Below are positions 1 to 11,310 of a DNA stretch of 64,000 nucleotides, one piece after another; position 1 is the first letter of the stretch; the number at the start of each line of letters is the position of its first letter. The notes beneath the pieces were generated by a model. It saw only the letters and a program-made list of their open reading frames with translations, searched no databases and was not told the DNA's origin. This DNA is from Paramecium tetraurelia. Taxonomy: Eukaryota; Ciliophora; Oligohymenophorea; Peniculida; Parameciidae. The translations under genes and the position numbers were made by a program. The DNA lies in NCBI RefSeq assembly GCF_000165425.1, contig NW_001799003.1:124001-188000 (forward strand), given 5' to 3'.

Positions 1-1149
1 CTTTACTTCAAAAAGAGCCTATAAATACACTTTTCAATTTACTCATGGCCTTCATATACAAGCAGCAAGGGAATCAGAATATGGCTGACAAATATTCGAG
101 ATGCACTCAAAGAATATTTATGAGAACCATGGGCTTGCTAACAAAAGGGTATGACTGTCTATATTTCTTTAAGATTTCCAAAACAATAACCAGATCCTCA
201 CTTATTGCCAAATTTCAAATAACAAATGATTGAACAATAAGAAAAAGCCAAAAAGGCTCCAGTCTTGACTCCAGAATAGACAGATCAAATTCAATTAGAA
301 TTAATTGAGTATTTCGCATCTCGCAGTTTATTTGATCTAGCAGAGAAAGCACTTATTAATATTAAAGACAAAACCACTCAAAAGATTAACATAATAAAGG
401 CCTAGATTCATATCTTCAATGAAAACTATACAGATGCTTTGAGTTTAATTCAAAAAATCTTAAATCAAAATCCAAAAAATTATGAAGTCTACTTAATAAA
501 AGGAGCTTTGTGTTATTAAACTGAGCAGTTTTATGAAGCAGAAGAGACTTTCTTAAAAGCTTTATCTATATAACAAAGGAAATCCTTTGATATCCTACTG
601 AGATTGGGTTATTTGTATCTTAAACGTAAGTCTTGGCAAGACGCTAAGGCTATTTTTGAAAGGGCCTTAGATTAGTAAAATCCTTCAAATAGTTCCTTAA
701 CTTGGTTAGGACTTGGAATTTCAAATCTAAGGTTAAAGGACCCAATAGCTGAGGAGTGCCTTTGTTAAGCAAGCATTCACGAACCGTTTAATGGTGAGGT
801 TTGGGGATATTAGGCTCTAAACTGTTTATAATAGAAGAGAGGGTAATAGGCCAAACAATGCTTATTAAGAATGGAATAAACAGAAGTAAATGATTTAGAT
901 TTATTGATTGAATTGGCAGAGGAGATGTACAAATGCCAAGATTATGAGAGTTGTCGATAAATATTAATGAGAGTCTATAATTCAAAAGTTAAGATACCTA
1001 ATATGGGTTTACTGTTAAAGAATCTGGGGTAAGTGCATGCAGAATTAAGAAGAAAAGAGGAAGCCAAATAATATTACGAAGAGTCATTAATATATTTAGA
1101 GAGTGCTAACGAAATAGAAAAAGTAAATTAAGAAATAAAGTTTTTATGA
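1..1149 (+). CDS. TPR-repeat protein, CFAP70-like C-terminal part (5' end outside window)
   Basis: The frame is open from base 3 through one 25-nt GTATGA...TTTAAG intron at 149-173 to TGA at 1147-1149. About 370 residues are visible. The C-terminal two thirds is a run of helical repeats with TPR-type spacing; motifs such as YEVYLIKGALCY and WLGLGISNLR are visible. The order of an N-terminal conserved block (ADKYSRCTQRIFMR) followed by TPRs resembles the axonemal protein CFAP70/TTC18, an outer-dynein-arm-associated factor. That name is tentative; a generic TPR scaffold is the alternative. The gene is converged upon by the TRAPPC5 gene, whose stop lies about 460 bp downstream. Confidence 0.7.
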
Positions 1150-1607
1150 AGTTTTGCAACTTCATATATATATTTATCTATAAATGTAAATATTTTGTTA
1201 TCAAATAAAATCTAATAATCTCTTCTAAAATCGTATTTACAAACTCATTGTAATAAGAATAGAATGAAAAAGAATAGTATCAATTTGAATATTAAATTCT
1301 GTGACTAGCATATTACAGATTTATTTGAATTCAAAACATAAAATATAATCTATGAAAATAATTCTAATATGAAATCTAGAATGTCTTAGTGAATATTCAT
1401 AAGAACCAACTTAAACCTACATAAAGCTTATAGAAATTTGAAGAACATATAATTAATATAATAGAGTTATTTTCAATTGTAGATTATAATTTATTTTTAT
1501 GGATTTGAATTCTTAAATAGCTTGCATCAATAGAGAATAAAATTAATGACTAAATAATTATGGTTATCAGATGATTAGTTTAATTGGTATCATTCAATAT
1601 ATTAAAT
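1150..1607. other. Intergenic stretch with a possible decayed ORF
   Basis: This lies between two convergent genes. A plus-strand frame is open from about 1397 to 1649 with protein-like composition (YGFEF...WLSDDQFNWYHS), but it has no good start and runs into the antisense of TRAPPC5. A short 42-codon ORF lies at 1264-1392. With only one stop codon in AT-rich DNA, such openings arise easily by chance, so a relic is possible but not shown. Confidence 0.25.
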
Positions 1608-2224
1608 TCATAAATCCCTGGCATCTTCGAAACTCAAGATAAATACAGTGTGAGGATAATAGCTGACACCTCTTTCGTCAGTCTTAAATTAATAAGAGAC
1701 TTGGCATGTAAAGCCAGAAGCATTCAAGACTCCCTTACCGAATTTTAATTATTTCATACTTTCAGAATTCCACACATAAATTATGCAGGTGAAATGTGCC
1801 CTTCTTCTGAGATGTACTTAAGAAGTAAGGGATTTTCATCTCTAATTAGATAATCATTGGGTCTGTCCTTTAATTTTTCAATGGACTCTGCTTGTCTCCC
1901 AAAGAGATGCTTCCAAAACTACGAATGCAGATGTAATATACAATTCCTTATATGAATCTCAATTGTTCCACTAATTTTGTTTCCCTCTTGTTTCTTTCTC
2001 TCAAACTTACTACCTCATAGAGTCTGATTCCAACTGACACTCCCAACTGCTCCATCTTTGAGTTCATTTCATTGTAATCATTCCCATGCTTCCTCTTCAA
2101 ATAGCAAATGTATCTAAATGTAAATCTAATGGAAATACTCAGCAAAGACATAATTGAAGGTGCAGAAATTCAACTCTGGTCTTTGTTGCCTGATATTTTT
2201 GTCGAAAAACTAAAATTTTTTCAT
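1608..2224 (-). CDS. TRAPPC5: TRAPP complex subunit 5 (Trs31/TRAPPC5, Bet3 family)
   Basis: This is a core subunit of the TRAPP tethering complex, acting as Rab1/Ypt1 exchange factor in ER-Golgi traffic. Removing three introns (2114-2138, 1919-1941, 1734-1759) gives a 180-residue protein, close to the usual ~190. Family features are visible in order: FNYVFAEYICY, the block LGVSVGIRLYE, RETKLVEQLRFIQGIFWKHLFG, an NDYLIRDENPL block, and a C-terminal HTVFILSFEDARDL strand. The start ATG at 2224 is the first in frame. It lies only 24 bp downstream of the glutamine synthetase stop on the same strand, so the genes are nearly contiguous. Confidence 0.9.
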
Positions 2225-2248
2225 GATTATATGAATTAACTAACATTA

Positions 2249-3411
2249 TCATAATTGCTTTAATGATTCAGCAAATTATTCAATTAAAGTCATAAGATAC
2301 TTCCCATTCATACAAGTTGCATCAACTAATGCACTACATACAAGATATGGATCCATATTGGCTGCAGGTCTTCGATCTTCCAAATACCTTACGATTACAC
2401 AAGTATATAATACCCCTTGCCTAATTCTTTTGTGATTATTGGTACTCTAATGGAACACCCCCTAGAGCCATCTCCCCAAGAGAATTAATTGTATTCTCCA
2501 GTCTCATGTTTGCCAGTCAATCTCGCTTCATTGTTTAACCCATACAACAACATCATTTTTTGGTGGTTCTTTTCCAAAAGTGGCAACATAAAATCCTTTA
2601 TGTATTCATACCCTCCCTATTCTCTTGTGCTCGTTGTTGAGAAATTGCAATGAGCCCCTGTGCCATTCCAATCTCCTTGAATGGGCTTTGGATCATAATT
2701 GATATCAATCCCAAACTCTTCGCCCAATCTCTCCAATATATATCTTGCCAACCATAGATGATCCCCTGCCTCTATACCTCTTGCAATCCCAATCTGAAAT
2801 TCCCACTATGAAGGAGCTACCTCTGAATTTATTCCTGATAATTTCAGGCCTGCACAAAGACAAGCTCTTTGATGAGCTTCAGACAATGCTCTTCCAAAAT
2901 TGTTGCGTTCTCCTATCGAACAGTAATATCTTCCTTAAGGATATGGAAACCCTCCGACTGGCCATCCCAAGGGCCACAAATGAGTTGTGCCTGTCCTCTT
3001 TAACATAAAATATTCTTATTCAATGCCAAACCAAGGATCATTCTCACTTGCTTCTTACATTATTTTTTCAGCAATCCACCTAAAATTGAAACGTGCTGGT
3101 GTTTTACGGTCTGGCTTGTATGTTTCACATAATACAAATTTATGTGGATCTCCACGAAAGGGATCTCTCACCATACAAACAGGCTTAAGGAAAATCTCAC
3201 TAAATTTCGTGATTGCTTGATCTGTAGATGAACCATCAAAGGTCCACCATTCAACATCATCCAGACTTTTAATAGCAGTATTGTACACTTTGGTTTTGGA
3301 TCTCAGTCTCTCTCCAGTACCATCTATCCAAATATATTCTACCAATATATGTGTATTGGTGTTTAATTTGAAATAGTTGAAATCCCTTAAGTTTTCAATA
3401 GTTTCGGTCAT
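2249..3411 (-). CDS. GLN1: Glutamine synthetase, type II (eukaryotic)
   Basis: This enzyme makes glutamine from glutamate, ammonia and ATP. One 26-nt intron at 2388-2413 falls inside the conserved [17 protein letters not shown] block; removing it restores that block exactly, and the product is 378 residues, the normal size for GSII. Other recognisable family segments are [18 protein letters not shown] (glutamate-binding region), [23 protein letters not shown] and RGCSIRVP. The catalytic-domain residues I can recognise are in place. The upstream neighbour is divergent (SF-assemblin, 566 bp away), so the promoter should lie within 3412-3977. Confidence 0.95.
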
Positions 3412-3977
3412 TAATCAAATAAATTTAGAATAAATAATTGTTATATATTTTCTGCTGAATCATGGATTGTACTTAAGTAAAATGTTCAAAAATCTAATTA
3501 ATTTATAGCATTTTATGTTTTGTACTACACTCACACTCAATGAATAATATTTTAATAACGTTAAAGTGAAAATATAGGATTTAATGTTATTCTCTAAAAG
3601 GCTTTATATTACTAAAAAATATTTGAAAAACAAGAAATATTTATTTCTCTATTATGTGGATGATGATTGCATTTAAATACAATACTTAAATATTTATTTT
3701 TCGGATACTATATTCTAAGAATAAGTTCATATAAATTTAAGTGAGTTTTATTTAATCTAATTTTATGAATACAAAACTATAATTTTTTTGGATTAATTTA
3801 ATCCATATAAATTTGGTTTATAACTGCAAATTTATGTTTATTAATGAGATTGTTATTAAATAGAAAAAGGAGAGGAGTTGTATAGAAAGATGAAGATTGT
3901 AGATATTAAAACACACATAGTTGTTTAGTAATAGTAAGTTAGTATAGGGATTTAATTTGATTAAATAAATTTTATTG
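3412..3977. promoter_or_regulatory. Divergent intergenic region between glutamine synthetase and SF-assemblin
   Basis: This AT-rich spacer separates two divergent start codons. I see no ORF with coding character and no clear conserved element. It must contain both promoters. Confidence 0.4.
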
Positions 3978-4776
3978 ATGAGCAGAACTTACTCTCCTAT
4001 TAGGAGTAGGGCTGAGAAAATAGTTGGTTAGTTGAGTGAGCTTCATTTGGGAAAGAAGGATTAAGTATGGAGTAGAGATTGATTTTGATAGACTTAAAGA
4101 ATAAAGGAGGCAGAGGAGAGAGTAGAAATAATGGAAACAGCAATAAAGGACTTGAGAGAAACTTTGGAGGGGAAGGTGGCAAAGATTAAGGAAGGATTGG
4201 AATATGTTCATTCAGTGTTGAAGGAGTAAGAACCAAAATAGGAAGATGAAGAACAGATGATTGAGGATATGAAGAAGGCAGAGGAGAGTGTGAATCAGTA
4301 GTTGGAAGAACTTAGTAAGTTACGGGAAGAGAGTTAATAGAAATTCAATGAGCAAGTAGAATAGGACATTTAAGAGTTGCGAGAGCAGGTAAACTCTGAG
4401 AAGCACGAGAGAAATGAGTAGATAATGGAGATCAATGGGTGTTTGGAGGTATGGTTGTGAGTATATTTGAGGGTAGAGCGACTTGCCATAGTTATAGGAG
4501 ATGCTGCAAGCAAACATAAAGGAGAGAGAGGAGATGGATCGAAACATTAATGGGAAGTTGTATGATGAATTGCAGAGGTTGTCACAGATAATCCATGCGG
4601 AAAGGATCAGTAGGTAGCAGAGTGAGCAGAATTTGTTTGAGATGTTGAAGGATGTCGTGAATAGGATCAAGAGGGAAATCGATGAGGAGAAGAGAGCAAG
4701 GGAAAGTACTGAAAACGATGTTCTGGGAGTTTTGGAGGAAACCCTTAATAAAATCTTAGCAGCGCAGGAACATTGA
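3978..4776 (+). CDS. SF-assemblin family protein 1 (striated rootlet component)
   Basis: Striated-fiber assemblins are coiled-coil proteins that polymerise into the striated rootlets of basal bodies. Two introns (4065-4091 and 4449-4476) are removed to give 247 residues. The short non-helical head with SP-type motif (SPIRSRAEKIVGQLSELH) and the long heptad-rich rod ending in a FEMLKDVVNRIKREIDEEK block and VLEETLNKI are family hallmarks. This is a diverged paralog of the two near-identical copies at 47 and 51.5 kb, sharing the MLKDVVNRIK C-terminal block but with different codon usage. Confidence 0.85.
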
Positions 4777-4800
4777 TAACTAAAATAATATAATAATTAA

Positions 4801-5787
4801 ATGCAAAATTCGGACAATTCAGATGAATAGTATAGTGATGATCAATAGGAGTCTCCTCGGTTTCTGTATAACTTTAGGGAATTAAATCTGCAGAACAAAA
4901 GTTTACTTGGAGAAATACGGATCATTTGCAGAAATCTCATTTATGTGATTGGTTTGGCTCCTACTTTGGCCAAAGAGGAAGTATGCTATATCATTTTAGG
5001 CAAGTTGCTCAGAAAACCAGAATATTTCGGATAATATGGATAGATTTAAAAATTGATTGTAATCTAGAGCAACACCTTCAATCCACCTTCTCATGCAGCC
5101 TACATTACATATCGTAATGAACAGGAAGCATCAATGGCCATACTAGTAAGCATTTTACAATAACTTATCGGCTTGTGAAGGATTTCCTTTGCATGAAAGA
5201 TTGGTCAAAGCCTCTTTTGGAACCACCAAATACTGTACCAATTTCTTGAAAGGACAACAATGCAAAATCAAAGATTGTGTTTATTTGCACTAACACCCAA
5301 AAGATAAGGAATCAACATAAGTTATTAAAAAAGTACTAATACACCTTTATATCATCCAAGGAAGAAATGAACAATTCCAAATGGTTATTCTCTTACTCTC
5401 AAAGATTAGCTCAAATCAATTTCAAAAAATTCTACACCAAAATTAATTACAAAGCTGCTCTTTAAAAATCCATCTTTCTGAACACCCAAAATATACTAGA
5501 CCGAATGATAGCCTATAAAATTGTCGATCGTCATTTGGACTAGCCTCATTAACAAATAACCAATGAGGACACTTCATAATAGTTCTCTGGTAAATCGGTT
5601 GATGCTATATCCCCGTAAAAACCATTGGATATGGAGAAGAGATTGGAAGATATCATTCAAAAGAGTACCTTTCTAATCTTATTTAGTGGATGGAGATAGT
5701 AATTCCAGGTTCAAATTCACAACTACTATAAAAGTTCCCGAAGATTAAGAAGCAATAAATCAATTAAAGTAGTTTATTCTAAAATGA
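4801..5787 (+). CDS. Not4/CNOT4-like RNA-binding protein lacking the RING finger
   Basis: The 295-residue product has the CNOT4-type RRM (RNLIYVIGLAPTLAKEE, LLRKPEYFGQYGQIQK, AAYITYRNEQEASMAI, KASFGTTKYC) followed by the C-x5-C-x3-H-like zinc motif CKIKDCVYLHQHP. In CNOT4, the CCR4-NOT ubiquitin ligase, these follow an N-terminal RING. Here the 60 residues before the RRM are acidic and contain no RING cysteines. Four introns are inferred: 4981-5004, 5146-5170, 5333-5360 and 5665-5686. The second is anomalous: frame and homology require removing exactly 25 nt beginning GTAAG but ending TATCG rather than TATAG. The C-terminal half is not recognisable. Confidence 0.8.
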
Positions 5788-6411
5788 TAATAAATCATAT
5801 ATTAATCATCAATATTTCTTAATTCACATGAATTTCTTGAGTCAAATATCCCATTTCAATTCCAAATTGTTTGGTAGTGTAAATCTATAAAATACCATCA
5901 TTAATTAAAATATTTATCAAATTTATTATTACACTAAGTCTATTTAATAAAATTGGAATTTTAGTAATAGTTACTAATATAAAAATAATAAAGATATTTT
6001 GAGACATTACTATCGGTTAGGATGAAATCAACCTTACAAAATGAAGGATGAATATTTATGTTTAAAATTGTATGATATTTTACTAACATAATAATCCCTT
6101 CTTTAATATAGGATATTATCAAGCTTAGTAAATTATATTTTAGTGCCAAACATAAGTAAAAACAATGAGAGGATGAAAATGACAATTTTGAATATTATTT
6201 TTAAGTCCAAATATTATAAGGATTTTAACAGTTATTTTCAACTAATATAATTTATAAAATGTGAGAACATTTTTATAAATTAATTGGGTGGAAAATAAAA
6301 TGAAAGTTATTAGATAATGATATAAGTTCTATAAATAGTTAGGGTTAAATATATATATATAGTTGAACTCTAATATATGATTGCTCATTTAAATAAGCAA
6401 TAAATAAAAAC
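5788..6411. other. Convergent intergenic region, nothing recognised
   Basis: AT-rich spacer between the stop of the Not4-like gene and the stop of the HMG-box gene. Short openings exist on both strands but none has coding character. Confidence 0.5.
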
Positions 6412-6983
6412 TCAAAAATTACTTTAGATAATGTTTCCTCCAAATGAATCGTCTTCATTTTCTTCCTACTTGGGTTGGATATCCTCTTTGTCGCTATCTC
6501 TTAAATCCCCCTTGAATTTCTTCTATAAGTATTTGCTGAATTATTATTAAGAGATAACAGAGTATTATTTCTATTCCTCATTATATCTTTTTCTGTCTTC
6601 CTCTGATCTTTTTTGATAAGGCTACGATATGAACATATTTACCTCTTATTCAAATGGACTTAATTCATTCCATTTTTTGGCAATCATTGATGTTATTTCT
6701 TAGAATTGCTTACCTAATAATGAGTATTAATTCTACCTTTATTTTCCTCTTGAAATTTTGACCTCATGGCTTTGAAATAAAAAATAAATGCTGATTATGG
6801 CATTTTAGGAGCTTAAGGATCTTTATTTCTTTTTTTATATTTCTTGGGTCTCTTCCTGATTTGTTTCACATGTGGCAATATCTACTGGTACTTATTGCAC
6901 AGCTCTTTCATACCATCAAGGAACTCTTTGAAAATAAAGAGCTCTTTTTTGTATTGTGTCGGAGCAAATAAATCATTCTCCAT
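6412..6983 (-). CDS. HMG-box protein
   Basis: This is a small chromatin or DNA-bending protein. Two introns (6714-6736, 6622-6642) interrupt the HMG box; their removal gives 175 residues. The box reads KDPQAPKMPQSAFIFYF, then a KFQEENK segment, ITSMIAKKWNELSPFEQEPY and KRSEEDRKRYNEE, matching HMGB/Nhp6-type boxes. The C-terminus is acidic. The N-terminal 55 residues are unique. The start codon lies 12 bp after the stop of the upstream same-strand gene. Confidence 0.88.
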
Positions 6984-6995
6984 CAATTTTTATAA

Positions 6996-7526
6996 TCACT
7001 AGTAATAATTTTATAGAAACTCATATAAATTTTATCTTTTATCCGAAAAAAATGGTCTCTACTCTTAATCATCCATTAACATATTTAAATTAATCACTCT
7101 CCTCACTTTAGGTTGTTATCTGTTCATATACGATGTAATGTTTAGTACAGCTGGACAATCGTATGTCCTTTGAGGAGAACTTTACCGAGAAATGGGCTGA
7201 AACAACACCTTCCCGTTCTTTCGCCTTTTCAATATCCTCGTCTCCGGTGTGAACAACCTGGTTTAATGATTTTAGAAACTAGTATTCTAAGTCTGGAAAT
7301 TGAAACTCCTGTTGATTTGAACATTTTCAAACAAGTCACACATGATTCCCTATTCCTTGCCCTTCCTCTCATCTTGAATCGGGAATCTACTAGAACCAAT
7401 TCCCTAAGCATCCACTTTCTTGTTAATGGGGGACGCCTTCCCGCATATCGAGAAATCACACAGAGTCTGATTCCTTTTCTTGGCTAACCTATTGAGTTTC
7501 CTACTTGGAATTGTGTATAGATCCAT
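6996..7526 (-). CDS. Conserved-looking hypothetical protein, 176 aa
   Basis: Uninterrupted frame of 177 codons with coding character: basic, with TAA/TAG Gln codons. Segments such as CDFSICGKASPINKK and NLYEFLQNYYQ are visible. I do not recognise a domain. Its start is 18 bp from the divergent SPF27 start, and its stop is 12 bp before the HMG-box start, so it sits in an exceptionally tight cluster. A start at a later methionine is possible and would lengthen the divergent spacer. Confidence 0.65.
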
Positions 7527-7544
7527 TTCAATATTTATATTAAA
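7527..7544. promoter_or_regulatory. 18-bp spacer between divergent start codons
   Basis: Only 18 AT-rich bases separate the ATG of the minus-strand 176-residue gene from the ATG of the plus-strand SPF27 gene. If both starts are right, the transcription signals must overlap the opposite coding sequences. Confidence 0.4.
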
Positions 7545-8276
7545 ATGAGTTTTGCTCTACCCTCCTCGAAATTACCATTGGTATACAGACACCCATATCA
7601 AGGATTTGTCAATGTCCTACCCTACATTGATGGAGAGTTGGACACCAAAACTCAAAATATAGTATTGAATGCTCCCCTAAACTAGGTTGATCGTATGATT
7701 CAATAAGAAATGTAAAACATGGACCCCCAAGACTACTTGCATGAATTGCCCATGCCTTAAACCAAGGTAACGGACTTGTTGAGATCAGAGATGGAAAGAG
7801 TGTAGCTCCAATAACCGATGGCTAAGGTGGATTTTGAATAGAAACCAAATTTCAATGAAGAGTTTTAATCGACTCATGAAATCCAAGAGGCAAATTAGTA
7901 ATTAAATGTCCTTAATCAATACGCACAAATTAAGTAATTCAACATCATCATACTTTAAGCATTATAAATTCTGAATTGCTCAATAAGTATGGCAAAGAAT
8001 CGTGGGCTTTATTGCTCAAATCGTAAGAGAATGAGAAGAGCAGGTTGTCTAAGGAGATCGCCAATCAAGAGCAAGAATTGAATCACATCAATGCTTAACG
8101 TAAATACGAATAGGTAACATTGACCTCATATTAAGAATGAAGTCAAATATAAGTTGGACAGCTTAAAAGCCAAGGTCTAGGATGTCTTGACGAGCAATGC
8201 TTAATTGGAGGTTGTGTGCGGAGAATTGGAACAGGAAATATATGACAAGTAAAGAAAATAATTAAAATTGAATTGA
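7545..8276 (+). CDS. BCAS2: Pre-mRNA-splicing factor SPF27/BCAS2 homolog
   Basis: SPF27 is a small helical subunit of the Prp19 (NTC) spliceosome complex. The product is 227 residues (human 225) after removal of introns 7934-7959 and 8114-8135. Matching features are an N-terminal LPYIDGEL, the YLHELP...LLRSEMERV region, a central Ala/Gln-rich helix (NQQLNVLNQYAQI), the YGKESWALLL segment aligned with the family HGCNAWKVYN region, and a long C-terminal coiled coil ending in an ELEQEIY motif. Confidence 0.82.
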
Positions 8277-8301
8277 TTTTTAATATATAATTTATTCTTT
8301 G

Positions 8302-8991
8302 ATGAATATCAATATATACAATTCTTCAAGTTTTATAGATCTCATTCCGAATGACTTCAACTAAAAACACACTGTGTCCTCATTGAATAAAATTAAAGTC
8401 AAAAAACTCAACAAACAGATTTAATCAACTTCCGACTTTGCCTCTTCATCTTGTTTGCAAATGCTCACAAGTGCAAGCTCCAATCGCAAAACATTCAAAT
8501 AAAATACTGACATGTATAAATTGGGCTAATAATTTTTATAACACAAAAAGGAAAAACAATAACAATTGATTCATTAATTGGAAGCCAAATTCTAACAGTC
8601 ATGTCCATTTTCACCCTAAATCACATCCAATTCTCGAGTCATTGCTTCTGTGTCCAAAACTACTGTAGATAGAGGAAGACAGTCCTCTGAATTGATTGAT
8701 TCCCAATCGATTAAGTTACAAAAAGAACTAGAAGAATGCACTTTTTCCCCTCAGATTTTGAGAAGAAATATCGATATTTTTGATAGATCTTCCCCATTCT
8801 ATTTCAGATAAATTGATTGGAAATCAAATCTTTAAGAGAAATTACAAGCAAACAGATCATAAAACCAAACTCAATCAACCATTTCCCAAAATAAGCAAAT
8901 CCATCCAAAATACTTAGACTTGAGAGCAAGCCACGCTTTGAAGAAAAATATTTCTGCAAAATATCTAAGATAATCGTTGACTTAGATTTGA
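8302..8991 (+). CDS. Hypothetical protein, 229 aa, Ser/Gln/Lys-rich
   Basis: Intronless frame. It is low in hydrophobic residues and contains an ECTFSPQI-type motif, a short element seen repeatedly in uncharacterised ciliate proteins with long disordered regions. No catalytic or membrane feature is visible. The start at 8302 is the first ATG after the SPF27 stop, 25 bp away. Confidence 0.6.
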
Positions 8992-9459
8992 ATTATTAAA
9001 TTTAATAATAATTTTGTTTTTTCACATTCAACTTATACTCTAATTAACTTTATCAACTTATCAAATGAAACACCTTGATTAGAACTATGTTTTTCTAGAA
9101 GAAATAATGAAAAATATTAAAGATAAATATATTTACAAAAAGTAGTTATCTTTTTGAGAAATTAAAAGATTACATATATTTTGAAATAGTGTTTATTCAT
9201 AAGAATCTGTTTAAATTAAATGTTAGTTTCTTATAACATCTTAGATTAAAAAAGTATATCCTAGAAACTAAAGATTTTTAGTTCAATTTTTATTAGTTAT
9301 TATTATCTATATTTGATGATTTTCACAAATGAAACACCTGTTGTTTAATTCCAGATTGAATATGATAATTATTAAGATCTTTTTTCTTATTATAAGTAAG
9401 AATGCAATTTAAATATATTTTTCGCACGAAATATAATTTAAATTTGAACTAAAATAAAG
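8992..9459. promoter_or_regulatory. Intergenic region upstream of RAD51
   Basis: Very AT-rich, with no ORF of coding character. It presumably carries the RAD51 promoter. Confidence 0.35.
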
Positions 9460-10525
9460 ATGCAAAAGCAACAAAATGAATAAATTGAGGAGGATGAATA
9501 TGAAGAGGTGATTAGCTATACATCTTTAGAGAAGTTAGCAATTCCAGGATTTGGAGCAGTAGATATACAGAGATTAAAAGATGCCGGATTTACAACATGT
9601 GAATCAATTGCCTACACTGCCAAAAAGAATTTGATGAATATTAAGGGCATGACTGATGCCAAGATTGAGAAATTAGTTGAAGCCGTGGCTAAACTAGTAG
9701 TAAACCAATTCAAACCAGCTACCGATGTTCTTAAACAAAGAGAAAGAATAGTACACATTTCAACAGGGAGCACTAAATTTGATAAATTACTTCGAGGAGG
9801 CATTGAAACTGGTGGAATAACAGAGATATTCGGTGAATTTAGAACAGGGAAGTCTCAAATTTGTCACACATTAGCAGTCACTTGTCAAATGAATGATGCA
9901 AGGGGAAGACCAGGTGGCAAATGTCTATATATTGATACCGAAGGAACTTTTAGACCAGAGAGGCTGAGTGAAATTGCAAAGAGATTTGAATTGGGAATAG
10001 AGGAAGTCTTAGAGAATGTCTCTTTTGCGAGGGCTTATAATGTAGATGAATAAATGAAGTTACTAGTTCAAGCATGTAATTTAATGTCTACAGATAAATA
10101 TGCATTGTTGATAGTCGATAGTGCTACAGCATTGTATAGAACTGACTATTTGGGAAGAGGAGAGTTGTCAGCAAGATAGAATCATTTAGGGAAATTCTTG
10201 AGGAATCTATAGAGATTAGCAGATGAAGTACTATTATGAAAGTTATCTTTTAGTTCAATGTAGCAGTTGTAATAACTAATCAAGTGATGAGTCAAGTAGA
10301 AGGTATGAGATGATAGGAGGATTCTATTGTACAATGATGGCCATGGGTGATCAAAAGAAACCAATTGGAGGCAATATCATGGCTCATGCATCTACAACAA
10401 GATTGTATTTGAGAAAAGGAAGAGGAGAGAATAGAATTGTTAAGATTTATGATTCTCCATGTCTACCAGAATCAGAAGAGTAATACACCATATCACCTGG
10501 AGGAATCGATGATTGCGCTGATTGA
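9460..10525 (+). CDS. RAD51: RAD51 recombinase
   Basis: Strand-exchange ATPase of homologous recombination. The ~340-residue product (human 339) has the N-terminal helix-hairpin-helix domain ([18 protein letters not shown]), Walker A as GEFRTGKSQ, Walker B as [13 protein letters not shown], the ITNQV segment, and a C-terminus with [20 protein letters not shown]. Intron 1 is 10228-10253. A second intron is needed at 10303 to remove an in-frame TGA; its acceptor could be at 10316 or 10319, making it only 14 or 17 nt. Frame is kept by either, the difference being one Gly. In Paramecium RAD51 is needed in meiosis and for macronuclear development (family knowledge). Confidence 0.96.
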
Positions 10526-11310
10526 ATTAATTTTTATTATTTTTTTTTTTAACTAACAAATAAAAATTAGTCAATTACTTTTACAACAATCACAGGAATA
10601 GCTAGCTACATGGAGGGCGTGTTCATATGGCTTATTAAATATATTAAGTAGGTATTTTTGAATAACTCATTTGGTCTTTGATTAATTCTAATTATAGCAT
10701 AATTGTTTTGATATTCTTGTTATCAATTGATTCTGGGTTATTTATTTAAGAATAAATCTAAAGAATGTACAATTTTGAAGAATTATTAAATTATTTTATA
10801 TTTTTAAAGATATTCGAAATTTTATTTTTAAATTCATCGATGGCTACTAATCATTACTATGTTTACTGATTATTTACATCTAATGAAGTATTCTCCTTTT
10901 TAATTCAATACATCAATCTAAAGTCAAAATCCTAGAATTCTTCGTTATCTAAGATGAGATGATGTTTCTTATTCGGTGTATTTGCAATTTCATATTTTAT
11001 GGATTATGAATTGTCTCTTTTTTAAGATAATTTCTATCCTTAAAGATTCAATAAATATATTTCAATCCCTGAAAAACAATAGCTTAAAGTATAAATTACT
11101 CTCATATATTTTAGCATTTGTCAAATCTATGGATTAATTAATAGGTTAAAGCAAACAAAAAAACTCTCCTCTACTTTTTCTAAGTATTCAAGATATAACG
11201 CTGAAATTATTTTAACTTGATTATGAAATATTTATAGAATCAGTAAAGAAGTTGTTTTATATAATACCTAGATACTGTAAGTATGGATTGATAAAAGTAT
11301 ATTAAAATAA
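10526..11310 (+). other. Long intergenic region with a possible decayed membrane-protein ORF
   Basis: From an ATG at 10859 a plus-strand frame reads 32 codons ending RILRYLR, hits TGA at 10955-10957, then stays open in the same frame to about 11583, deep into the antisense of the next gene. The part outside the neighbour (10958-11310) is rich in Ile, Leu, Phe and Lys and resembles membrane-protein sequence. The single TGA and lack of a defined end suggest a relic or chance opening; there is no recognisable domain. Confidence 0.25.
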
